From NCBI GenBank assembly GCA_030611815.1, contig JAUWPC010000052.1, positions 1 through 13,066 of the forward strand: a stretch of DNA of 13,066 bases, read 5' to 3'. The stretch is from Desulfobacteraceae bacterium (lineage in GTDB: Bacteria; Desulfobacterota; DSM-4660; Desulfatiglandales; Desulfatiglandaceae). Below are positions 6,500 to 13,066 of the stretch, piece after piece. Position 1 is the stretch's first letter. The number at the start of each line of letters is the position of its first letter. The notes beneath the pieces are model-generated. The model had not been told where the DNA came from. It ran no database searches and saw only the letters and a program-made list of their open reading frames with translations. The position numbers were made by a program, and so were the translations under genes.

Positions 6500-7000
6500 A
6501 TGCATCACGCGGAAAGCCTTCACGAAATCAACGAGGATCTGACACCCGAGGTGATCAACCGGGTCGATGAGGTGATCGAGCGCTACTCGAACAAAGCGGG
6601 CGCCCTCATACCGGTGTTGACGCAATGTCAGAAGATCGTCGGTTATGTCCCGGTGGAACTCCAGGACTACATTGCCAAAGGACTGAATATACCGGGCAGC
6701 ACCGTATACGGGGTGGTCACGTTCTACTCCTTTTTTTCGATGGTACCCAAAGGCCGCCACACCATCAAGGTGTGCATGGGGACGGCATGCTATGTCAGGG
6801 GCATTGGTGAGGTGCTCAATCGAATTTGTTCGGAATTCCAGATGGATGTAGGCCAAACCACCAACGACCGGCGCTTTTCCCTGGAGGCGGTTCGGTGCCT
6901 TGGCGCCTGCGGCCTGGCCCCGGTCATCGTTGTCAACGATGACACCCACGGAGACGTATCCGCAGACAAGATCATGGATATCCTGGGTCGCTACGAATAA
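6500..7000 (+). CDS. nuoE: NuoE-like [2Fe-2S] subunit of NAD(P)-linked formate dehydrogenase
   Basis: The 166-aa protein has the full NuoE / HydC-type thioredoxin-like fold: a helical N-terminus with the typical segment VPVELQDYIAKGLNIPGSTVYGV near 50-72 and the four ligands of a [2Fe-2S] cluster, C92, C97, C133 and C137 (CMGTAC and CLGAC). It passes electrons between the NuoF-like flavoprotein and the catalytic subunit. It starts 35 bp after the fdhA stop, with AAGGAG 8 nt upstream of the ATG. The symbol reflects homology; it is not part of a complex I operon here, because membrane Nuo genes are absent and fdhA and a NuoF homologue flank it. Equivalent subunits are called HydC/HylC in bifurcating hydrogenases and formate dehydrogenases. 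Confidence 0.9.
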   Translation: MHHAESLHEINEDLTPEVINRVDEVIERYSNKAGALIPVLTQCQKIVGYVPVELQDYIAKGLNIPGSTVYGVVTFYSFFSMVPKGRHTIKVCMGTACYVRGIGEVLNRICSEFQMDVGQTTNDRRFSLEAVRCLGACGLAPVIVVNDDTHGDVSADKIMDILGRYE

Positions 7001-7044
7001 TGCGAGCGGTCATCTAACCAGCTATACTATCCGGAGGTAGCTTA

Positions 7045-8937
7045 ATGCCGAAACTGACTGTCAAGGATCTTCAAGAGATCAAGAAGAAAAACCAAATAGA
7101 TGTGGCCACCCGGCTGGGTGTGGCCCCGGACGGCGCTGCGCTGGAAGCCGGACATGCCTCCAAGCATCTCCTCCTGTGCGGTGGAACCGGATGCCACGCC
7201 ACGGGGAGCATCGGCGTCAAAGAGGCCCTCATGGTGGAGATTGCCAAAAGGGGCAGGGAAAAGGACTTTCAGGTGGTGGAGACCGGCTGCAACGGATTTT
7301 GCGCCCAAGGTCCCGTCATGGTGGTCCAGCCCGACGGCGTTTTTTACCAGAAGATCAAGGCCGATGACGCAGCCGCCATTGTGGAGGAACACCTGATCGA
7401 CGGGCAGCCCCTTGAGCGGCTCATGTTCAAGGATCCGGACACCAAGAAGCGCATACCGCTTCTGCTGGATATCCCTTTTTTCTCGGAGCAGAAACCCCTG
7501 GTTCTGCGCAACAAGGGAATGATCGATCCGGAAGTGATCGACGACTACATCGCCCGGGACGGTTATTTTGGGGCGGGCAAAGCGCTTCTGGAGATGACCC
7601 CGGAGGAGATCATTGCTGAGATGAAGACCTCCGGCCTCCGGGGCAGGGGCGGCGCCGGTTTTCCCACTGGTCTGAAGTGGGAATTTGCAAGCAAATCACC
7701 GGGAGATGTGAAGTATGTCCTTTGCAACGCCGACGAAGGGGATCCGGGCGCATTTATGGACAGAAGCGTGCTGGAGGCGGACCCCCATGCGGTCGTGGAG
7801 GGCATGATTATTGCCGCGAAGGCCATCGACGCCCACGAGGGCCGCGTCTACTGCCGGGCCGAGTACCCCCTGGCCATCCGGCGCCTGGGCATGGCCATTG
7901 ATCAGGCAAGGGAATATGGTCTTCTGGGAGAGGATATTCTGGGAAGCGGATTCGATTTTGACCTGGAGATCTATCAGGGCGCGGGCGCCTTTGTGTGCGG
8001 GGAGGAGACCGCCCTCATGCTGTCCATAGAGGGGCAGCGCGGCATGCCGCGCCCCAGACCGCCTTTTCCCGCCCAAGAAGGGCTCTGGAAGCGGCCGACG
8101 GTCCTCAACAACGTGGAGTCCTATGCCAATGTGGCGCAGATCATCCAGAACGGCGGGGCCTGGTACGCCGGCATCGGGACGGAGACGAGCAAGGGAACAA
8201 AGGTGTTCGCGCTAACCGGAAACGTGAGGAATATCGGCCTGGTTGAGGTGCCCATGGGCACCTCCCTTAGGAGCATCATTTTCGACGTGGGCGGCGGCAT
8301 TCCCGGCAAGAAGCGGAAATTCAAGGCAGTACAGCTGGGGGGGCCTTCAGGCGGGTGCGTGCCGGAGGAATTCATCGATACGCCCGTGGATTTCGAATCC
8401 ATTGCCAAGGTGGGCGCCATCATGGGCTCGGGGGGCATGATCGTCATGGACGACCAGACCTGCATGGTGGACATGGCCCGGTTTTTTCTGGATTTCATTC
8501 AGGACGAATCCTGCGGCAAGTGCACGCCTTGCCGTGAGGGCACTAAACGTATGCTCGAAATCCTGGAAAAAATCACCAAAGGCGACGGTGAACCCGAAGA
8601 CATTACCATGCTGGAAGAACTGAGCGAAATGATCAAAGACGGGGCCCTGTGCGGCCTGGGACAGACCGGCCCCAACCCGGTGCTCTCCACCCTCCAGTAC
8701 TTCAGGAATGAGTATGAGGCCCATATCATTGACAAGACCTGCCCCGCCAAACGCTGCCCGGCGCTTGTCAAATTCGAGGTGGATGAGGAAATATGCATCA
8801 AGTGCGGCATCTGCTTCAAAAAATGCCCGGCGGACGCCATCACGTGGCAGAAAAAGGAACCAGCCGTTATCGACAAGACCAAGTGCATCAAGTGCATGAC
8901 TTGTATCAGCAATTGTTCCGCGGACGCGATTTTTTGA
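7045..8937 (+). CDS. nuoF: NuoF-like FMN/NAD(P)H-binding subunit with extra ferredoxin domains (HydB/HylB type)
   Basis: The 630-aa flavoprotein is longer than complex I NuoF because it has extra domains at both ends. Residues 40-115 form a thioredoxin-like [2Fe-2S] domain (C45, C50, C82, C86). The core has the NAD and FMN motifs RGRGGAGFPTGLKW (199-212), NADEGDPGAFMDR (228-240) and GAGAFVCGEE (312-321), then the [4Fe-4S] ligands SCGKCTPC (C490, C493, C496) with C536. The C-terminus adds a two-cluster ferredoxin (C584, C587, C590, C594 and C614, C617, C620, C624). C473, H560, C566 and C571 might form a structural metal site (inference). This layout is that of HydB/HylB subunits of electron-bifurcating hydrogenases and formate dehydrogenases, where FMN couples NAD(P)H and ferredoxin. 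GGAGGT 6 nt before the ATG supports the start; the gene is 44 bp after the NuoE-like one. Confidence 0.92.
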   Translation: MPKLTVKDLQEIKKKNQIDVATRLGVAPDGAALEAGHASKHLLLCGGTGCHATGSIGVKEALMVEIAKRGREKDFQVVETGCNGFCAQGPVMVVQPDGVFYQKIKADDAAAIVEEHLIDGQPLERLMFKDPDTKKRIPLLLDIPFFSEQKPLVLRNKGMIDPEVIDDYIARDGYFGAGKALLEMTPEEIIAEMKTSGLRGRGGAGFPTGLKWEFASKSPGDVKYVLCNADEGDPGAFMDRSVLEADPHAVVEGMIIAAKAIDAHEGRVYCRAEYPLAIRRLGMAIDQAREYGLLGEDILGSGFDFDLEIYQGAGAFVCGEETALMLSIEGQRGMPRPRPPFPAQEGLWKRPTVLNNVESYANVAQIIQNGGAWYAGIGTETSKGTKVFALTGNVRNIGLVEVPMGTSLRSIIFDVGGGIPGKKRKFKAVQLGGPSGGCVPEEFIDTPVDFESIAKVGAIMGSGGMIVMDDQTCMVDMARFFLDFIQDESCGKCTPCREGTKRMLEILEKITKGDGEPEDITMLEELSEMIKDGALCGLGQTGPNPVLSTLQYFRNEYEAHIIDKTCPAKRCPALVKFEVDEEICIKCGICFKKCPADAITWQKKEPAVIDKTKCIKCMTCISNCSADAIF

Positions 8938-8992
8938 TCCGCTGGCAACCGGACATGCACCGCTGCGGGCATGGGTCCTGAAGGTTTTTTTA

Positions 8993-9029
8993 GGGCAGGC
9001 GCGATTTTCATCGCCTGCCCGATCTTTTT
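8993..9029 (+). terminator. Intrinsic terminator of the formate dehydrogenase operon
   Basis: GGGCAGGCG (8993-9001) pairs perfectly with CGCCTGCCC (9012-9020) around a 10-nt loop and is followed by GATCTTTTT. It lies 55 bp after the NuoF-like stop and works only in the plus direction. Confidence 0.85.
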
Positions 9030-9131
9030 CAACCTGCCCCTCAGACGTCTGGATTCCGCAGTTTTTTACAACCCTTGGGAGGCGCTGCAGGCCGCCCACA
9101 CCGGTAATGAAACCGGCGCCCAAAAAACTCC

Positions 9132-9159
9132 TTGTAATCCATGTAGCAATGCTTACACT
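9132..9159 (+). promoter_or_regulatory. Candidate promoter of typA
   Basis: TTGTAA (9132-9137) and TACACT (9154-9159) are 16 nt apart, about 50 nt upstream of the chosen typA start and after the operon terminator. The match is moderate. Confidence 0.3.
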
Positions 9160-9211
9160 ATTCGATTCGGCCAAGCCTTTAAAAGAGACCGTTTTTGGAG
9201 ATCGTCCAACC

Positions 9212-11062
9212 ATGTTGACCGTGGAGAGAAACGAAAATCTGAGAAACATTGCCATCATTGCCCACGTGGATCACGGCAAGACCACTCTGGTGGACGCCAT
9301 GTTCCAACAGAGCGGCCTTTTTCGGGTCGACCAGAAGGTGGACGAGCGCCTCATGGACACCATGGATCTGGAGCGTGAGCGCGGCATCACCATCGCGGCC
9401 AAAAACTGCTCGGTCCTGTGGAAGGGGGTCCGAATCAACATTATCGACACCCCGGGGCATGCCGACTTCGGAGGGGAAGTGGAGCGGGCCCTTTCCATGG
9501 CCGAAGGCGCTATTCTTCTGGTGGACGCCTCGGAAGGCCCTCTGCCCCAGACCCGGTTCGTGCTCAAGAAGGCGTTGGAGGCAGGGCTGAAAATCCTCGT
9601 GGTAATCAACAAGATCGACCGGCAGGACGCCAGGCCTGAGCAGGTCCTGGATGAGATCTATGACCTCATGATCGACCTGGACGCTACCGAAGAACAGTTG
9701 GAATTTCCCCTGCTCTACGCCGTGGGCCGGGACGGTATCGCCAAAAGGGCGCTGGAGGAAGAAGGGAAAAACCTACACCCCCTTCTCGACACCATACTCC
9801 AAGAGATCCCTGGCCCTTCACACGACCCCTCGGCCCCCTTCCAGATGCTGGTGTCCGATCTGGACTATTCCGATTACATGGGGCGGCTGGCCATCGGGAA
9901 GGTTTTTAACGGAACGGCCCGGTCCAGAGACAGCCTCATTTGCATGGGGGAAAAGGAACCGAATATTTCCTTAAAGGTGTCCAAGCTCCAGGTCTACCGA
10001 GGCATGACCCTCGTGGACGTAGACGAAGTCGAAGCTGGCGATATCGCGGTCCTGGCAGGGATTGAGGACGTGAAAATCGGAGATACCATCTGTACTGGAG
10101 AGGCCCCCAGGGCCTTGCCCCGCATTAGCGTGGATAAACCCACAGTGTCCATGGAATTTACCGTGAACGACTCGCCCTTTGGGGGAACAGAGGGCCGCTA
10201 TGTTCAGTCCAGCCGGATTCGGGCACGTCTGCAAAAAGAGACCCTGCTCAACGTGGCCATTGAGGTGGAAGAAAACGGGGACCGGGACAGCGTCCTGGTT
10301 AAGGGCCGGGGCGAGTTCCAACTGGCGATCCTCATCGAGACCATGCGGCGGGAAGGTTATGAATTTTGCGTGGGACGACCGGAGGTCATCTACCGTTATG
10401 AAAACGGCCGCAAAATGGAGCCGCTGGAACGTCTGATGGTGGACTGTGAGGAGCAATTCTTAGGCGTGGTGACAGAAAAACTCTCCCTTCGAAAGGGGAA
10501 GATGACCAACCTGGTCAACAACGGCAAGGGCCGGGTGCGTATAGAATTTTCCGTGCCCACCCGGGCCCTCATCGGATACCGGGACGAATTCCTCACAGAC
10601 ACCCGTGGGACCGGCCTCATGCACTCCCTGTTCGACGGCTACGGGGAGTATCGGGGGGATTGTCCAAGCCGGTTTACCGGTTCCATCATCTCCGACCGCA
10701 AGGGAAAGGCGGTCCCCTACGCCCTGTTTAACCTGGAACCCAGGGGCCGTCTTCTCGTGGTGCCGGGCGAGCCTGTATACGAGGGGATGATCGTGGGTGA
10801 GCACAACCGGGGCCAGGACATCAACGTAAACCCCACCAAGGAAAAAAAGTTGTCTAACATGAGGGCCGCCGGAAAAGACGATAACGTCATCCTCTCTCCC
10901 ATCAAACCCATGACCCTGGAGCAGGCCATCAGCTTCATTCGAGAAGACGAACAGGTGGAGATCACTCCCCTCTCCGTTCGAATGAGAAAAACCGTTCTGT
11001 CCGCTCAGAAACGCCACATAATGCGTAGCGCCCGGTTGAAGAAAAAGAACCTGGGCCGTTAA
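9212..11062 (+). CDS. typA: Translational GTPase TypA/BipA
   Basis: TypA/BipA is an EF-G-like ribosome-binding GTPase involved in ribosome assembly and stress or low-temperature growth. From the ATG at 9212 the protein has 616 residues, close to the usual 600-615, and begins with the typical NENLRNIAIIAHVDHGKTT. GTPase motifs: AHVDHGKT at 17-24 (G1), RGIT at 57-60 (G2), DTPGH at 79-83 (G3), NKID at 133-136 (G4). The C-terminal BipA part shows GRGEFQLAILIETMRREGYE, the segment from TRALIGYR to TRGTG, and LFNLEPRGRL. An in-frame ATG at 9107 would add 35 residues that do not look like the family, and GGAG at 9197-9200 lies 11 nt before 9212, so the later start is preferred. It is probably monocistronic, between the operon terminator and the insertion sequence, whose left end is about 60 bp after the stop. 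Confidence 0.95.
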   Translation: MLTVERNENLRNIAIIAHVDHGKTTLVDAMFQQSGLFRVDQKVDERLMDTMDLERERGITIAAKNCSVLWKGVRINIIDTPGHADFGGEVERALSMAEGAILLVDASEGPLPQTRFVLKKALEAGLKILVVINKIDRQDARPEQVLDEIYDLMIDLDATEEQLEFPLLYAVGRDGIAKRALEEEGKNLHPLLDTILQEIPGPSHDPSAPFQMLVSDLDYSDYMGRLAIGKVFNGTARSRDSLICMGEKEPNISLKVSKLQVYRGMTLVDVDEVEAGDIAVLAGIEDVKIGDTICTGEAPRALPRISVDKPTVSMEFTVNDSPFGGTEGRYVQSSRIRARLQKETLLNVAIEVEENGDRDSVLVKGRGEFQLAILIETMRREGYEFCVGRPEVIYRYENGRKMEPLERLMVDCEEQFLGVVTEKLSLRKGKMTNLVNNGKGRVRIEFSVPTRALIGYRDEFLTDTRGTGLMHSLFDGYGEYRGDCPSRFTGSIISDRKGKAVPYALFNLEPRGRLLVVPGEPVYEGMIVGEHNRGQDINVNPTKEKKLSNMRAAGKDDNVILSPIKPMTLEQAISFIREDEQVEITPLSVRMRKTVLSAQKRHIMRSARLKKKNLGR

Positions 11063-11126
11063 GCACTTAGTACCTATATTTCAAAATCCCGTCATGCTTG
11101 CACATGATTTATGCCACAGTTAGGAG

Positions 11127-11149
11127 CTGACAATAAATAACCTGAACAA
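11127..11149 (+). repeat. Left terminal inverted repeat of the insertion sequence
   Basis: These 23 bp match the complement of the right repeat except at the ninth base. The repeat begins CTGACAAT and ends CCTGAACAA, just outside the transposase stop codon at 11152. Confidence 0.85.
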
Positions 11150-11151
11150 CT

Positions 11152-12351
11152 CTATGAGATTGTTCTCAGGATTTTGTAGTTCCATTCACCATGAAATGTG
11201 TCCTTTTTCAAATTGACTTTCCGCATATCCCCATCGGTAACTTTGACTCCAATCGGATATTTTCTCTTGTCAATTTTGGCTTTTACTTTGAGACCTGTTT
11301 TCGTCTTTGTGCTGCCGATAAGATTGACCATTACATCATGGCTTGTTAGAGGTTGCCCCTTCCAGTTCATACTTATGTGAGAAAATAGCCTGTGCTCAAT
11401 TTTGTTCCATTTGCTTGTGCCACGGGGGAAATGGCACACAGAGATGTGTAATCCTCTTTTATCAGCCAACTCTTGCAGCTTCAGTTTCCACAATCTGACC
11501 CGATATCCATTGCTCCCACCGCTATCCGCGCAAATCAAAAGCTCTTTCGCATCAGGATAAAGTTTCTTTCCCATGTAATTCCACCAGCGCTGAATGCTTT
11601 GAACAGCAAAAGTTGCTGTATCATGATCGCATCCCACATTTACCCAGCCTAGGTTTTTGCCCTGGTCGTATATACCATAGGGAATTCCGACCTCTTGATC
11701 TGCCTCGTGAAAATCATGACCTTTGACTTTCCTCGGATTGTCCTTCTGTCTCCACTCCTTGCCTTTGTTTGCGAAATTCCCTATAAGTTCTTTCTTTTTC
11801 GTATCAACTGAAATGACAGGAAGACCTCTCTTCAAAAAACTCTTAACTTTCTTGCTTATATATCGGAATTGGTCGTCTCTATCAGGGTGTGAATCTTCTA
11901 GCGATTTATCGTTTGCACGAAGACTATAACCTAGGTCTTTGAGAATTGCTCTGACGCTTTCACGAGAAACCTTAATGCCTCTTTTTGAAAGAACTTCTGC
12001 AATGTGCCTGATACTCTTTGACGTCCATTTCAACGGGCACATGGGATCACCCCTCGTCGAATCCTCCACTAAATCATCAATTGCTTTTCGAACCCTTTTG
12101 TTTCGCAGGTGAGTACTTTTTCGACCACCTCCTGGTAATCGTACCTTCTCCAGTAACTCATAATCCTGAATCTCTAAATCCTGAATACCTTTGTGAAGCG
12201 TAGTTCGAGAAAATCCTGTCAGCCTCGAAACCTTCGATATCCCCCCATAGCCCAAAGACATAGCTTCTGTGGCCGCAAATATTCTCTGTTGCTTTTCGTT
12301 CAGATAGGGCAGCACTTTTGTCAATTTCTCTTTTAGGGCATCGTCTTTCAT
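11152..12351 (-). CDS. ISAzo13 family DDE transposase
   Basis: The 399-aa transposase looks intact. An N-terminal helix-turn-helix region (roughly 30-60, GGISKVSRLTGFSRTTLHKG) should bind the ends. The DDE catalytic core shows SVDTKKKELIGNF (D183), the family hallmark DHDTATFAVQSIQRWW (242-257), ADSGGSNGYRVRLWK (D276) and GTSKWNKIEHRLFS (E319). The closing stretch GQPLTSHDVMVNLIGSTKTKTGLKV is also typical. The start at 12351 has no clear ribosome binding site, but a promoter lies just upstream inside the right end of the element. Codon use is AT-rich compared with neighbouring housekeeping genes, fitting recent arrival. Full length and near-perfect ends suggest that the element may still be active. 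Confidence 0.92.
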   Translation of the reverse strand: MKDDALKEKLTKVLPYLNEKQQRIFAATEAMSLGYGGISKVSRLTGFSRTTLHKGIQDLEIQDYELLEKVRLPGGGRKSTHLRNKRVRKAIDDLVEDSTRGDPMCPLKWTSKSIRHIAEVLSKRGIKVSRESVRAILKDLGYSLRANDKSLEDSHPDRDDQFRYISKKVKSFLKRGLPVISVDTKKKELIGNFANKGKEWRQKDNPRKVKGHDFHEADQEVGIPYGIYDQGKNLGWVNVGCDHDTATFAVQSIQRWWNYMGKKLYPDAKELLICADSGGSNGYRVRLWKLKLQELADKRGLHISVCHFPRGTSKWNKIEHRLFSHISMNWKGQPLTSHDVMVNLIGSTKTKTGLKVKAKIDKRKYPIGVKVTDGDMRKVNLKKDTFHGEWNYKILRTIS

Positions 12352-12358
12352 ACATTTT

Positions 12359-12387
12359 ATAGTATACCACTTTTTACAGTTTGTAAA
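12359..12387 (-). promoter_or_regulatory. Candidate transposase promoter
   Basis: On the minus strand TTTACA (12387-12382) and TACTAT (12364-12359) are 17 nt apart, directly upstream of the transposase ATG at 12351. The very short leader would explain the missing ribosome binding site. Confidence 0.4.
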
Positions 12388-12395
12388 GACAAATC

Positions 12396-12418
12396 TTGTT
12401 CAGGTTATTAATTGTCAG
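12396..12418 (-). repeat. Right terminal inverted repeat of the insertion sequence
   Basis: This is the partner of the left repeat at 11127-11149, 22 of 23 bases complementary. It lies 44 bp upstream of the transposase start. Confidence 0.85.
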
Positions 12419-12506
12419 ACCCTTAGATTGAATATTTTAAGGAATTCTTTAAATTCTTAAAAGATCTATCAAAAAAATGACGGAGCAAAGCGACTTCTAC
12501 CAATAT

Positions 12507-13064
12507 TCAATAGTCAATAGTCAATTCCGGCTTCGCCGGGTTAGGATATTTACCAGCGATGTCGGCGTAAAAGTCCTGAATGATTTCCATATCCGCTTCC
12601 ATATTTCCGGTCGGGTGAACGACCGGCCCGATACCCCCAACCTTGCGTCGGTAATCGAGATACCCCAGCACGATGGGGACATTCGCCCCCTTGGCGATAT
12701 GATAAAAGCCGGTTTTCCAGTACATGATTTTCCTGCGGGTTCCGGAAGGAGGAACCACCAGGACCATTCGTGGATGTGCACGAAAGGCCTGTATCGACTG
12801 TGTCACAACATGGGTTGATTTGGAGCGATCGACGGGAATGGCTCCCAACCATCTGAGAAAAGGACCCATCGGCCAGCGGAACCAGGCGGCCTTCATCATG
12901 ATGAAGGGCTTGATTTCAAGAATGAACGCCAGGCAGATGGTGTAAAAAAAATCCCAATTGGAGGTGTGCGGTGCCGCTATGATGACATATTTGGAGATGT
13001 ACGGTCTTTTGCCCGCCGATTTCCAGCCCGTAAATCGAAAAATGATCAGAGCCAGCCAGCGCAT
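12507..13064 (-). CDS. PlsC-like lysophospholipid acyltransferase (start may lie beyond the window)
   Basis: The visible frame gives 185 aa of the 1-acyl-glycerol-3-phosphate acyltransferase superfamily, which moves acyl chains onto lysophospholipids or related acceptors at the inner face of the membrane. Motif I is HTSNWD (H33, D38; the catalytic HX4D pair), motif II is GAIPVDR (74-80), motif III appears as PPSGTR (105-110), and motif IV is the VPIVLGYLDY stretch (129-138). Motif III usually reads PEGTR, so the glutamate is replaced by Ser107. The overall pattern (GWK near the start, WKTGFYHIA, KYP near the end) fits a compact subgroup of about 190 aa. The ATG at 13064 is 2 bp from the edge, so a slightly longer N-terminus is possible and no ribosome binding site can be judged. 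The gene converges on typA with the insertion sequence between them. Confidence 0.85.
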   Translation of the reverse strand: MRWLALIIFRFTGWKSAGKRPYISKYVIIAAPHTSNWDFFYTICLAFILEIKPFIMMKAAWFRWPMGPFLRWLGAIPVDRSKSTHVVTQSIQAFRAHPRMVLVVPPSGTRRKIMYWKTGFYHIAKGANVPIVLGYLDYRRKVGGIGPVVHPTGNMEADMEIIQDFYADIAGKYPNPAKPELTIDY

Positions 13065-13066
13065 CA

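Larger units (their letters stand above)
11123..12422 (-). mobile_element. Insertion sequence, ISAzo13-type, about 1,300 bp
   Basis: The two ends carry a 23-bp inverted repeat with a single mismatch: CTGACAAT-a-AATAACCTGAACAA at 11127-11149 and the reverse complement of CTGACAAT-t-AATAACCTGAACAA at 12396-12418. Allowing four less conserved outer bases (GGAG and GGGT), the element spans 11123-12422 and is flanked by TTA on both sides (11120-11122 and 12423-12425), a likely target duplication. It holds one transposase gene with its own promoter, is clearly more AT-rich than fdhA and typA, and is inserted between convergent typA and the acyltransferase gene without damaging either. The exact tips and the duplication length are inferred. 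Confidence 0.85.

Noticed and set aside
9107..9211. Longer typA start adding 35 residues
   Set aside because: The extra residues do not resemble any TypA N-terminus, and GGAG plus the usual NENLRNIAII opening support 9212.
8347..9258. Minus-strand open frame of 303 codons opposite the NuoF-like gene and the start of typA
   Set aside because: It runs through the operon terminator and two confidently assigned genes on the other strand and has no recognisable domain.
12527..12539. CCGGC-TTC-GCCGG hairpin near the end of the acyltransferase gene
   Set aside because: It lies within the coding end before the stop codon and has no T-run after it on the minus strand, so it is not supported as a terminator.

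Overview
The window looks like a chromosomal piece of an anaerobic Desulfobacterota-type (deltaproteobacterial, sulfate-reducing or syntrophic) bacterium. The main clue is a selenocysteine-containing, multi-cluster formate dehydrogenase encoded together with NuoE- and NuoF-like diaphorase subunits. The lineage is inferred from gene content and protein style only, since no marker such as rRNA is present.

Region 1 (1-2799, all minus strand) is the most unusual part. Two tandem genes, overlapping by 4 bp, encode nicotianamine-synthase-family proteins (293 and 271 aa). They are followed 20 bp later by a fold-type III PLP enzyme of the D-serine dehydratase / D-threonine aldolase family, cut by the window edge near its C-terminus. 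NAS-family enzymes transfer aminobutyrate from S-adenosylmethionine, and in staphylopine-type pathways they work on a D-amino acid. Two NAS paralogues plus a PLP enzyme that seems to have lost its metal ligands therefore suggest an undescribed small-molecule, possibly metallophore, pathway. No opine dehydrogenase or transporter is visible; they could lie further left.

Region 2 (2800-3773) holds a 167-aa membrane protein made of two repeats of a membrane hairpin (minus strand), then a 360-bp gap. The gap contains a relic of a REP-associated (Y1/IS200-like) transposase start with its own promoter, a terminator-like hairpin, and the promoter of the formate dehydrogenase operon.

Region 3 (3774-9029, plus strand) is a three-gene operon: fdhA (896 aa, in-frame UGA read as selenocysteine at codon 353 with a clear bacterial SECIS hairpin just after it), a NuoE-like [2Fe-2S] subunit, and a NuoF-like FMN/NAD(P)H subunit with extra clusters. 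It ends at a strong intrinsic terminator. Together they should form a cytoplasmic NAD(P)-linked formate dehydrogenase, possibly an electron-bifurcating one that also uses ferredoxin.

Region 4 (9030-13066) has typA/bipA, a ribosome-associated GTPase. An AT-rich 1,300-bp insertion sequence of the ISAzo13 type, with 23-bp inverted repeats and a flanking TTA duplication, follows it. The last gene is a convergent minus-strand PlsC-like acyltransferase whose start may lie beyond the right edge. The insertion sequence sits between convergent genes and breaks none of them. I found no tRNA, rRNA or CRISPR array.
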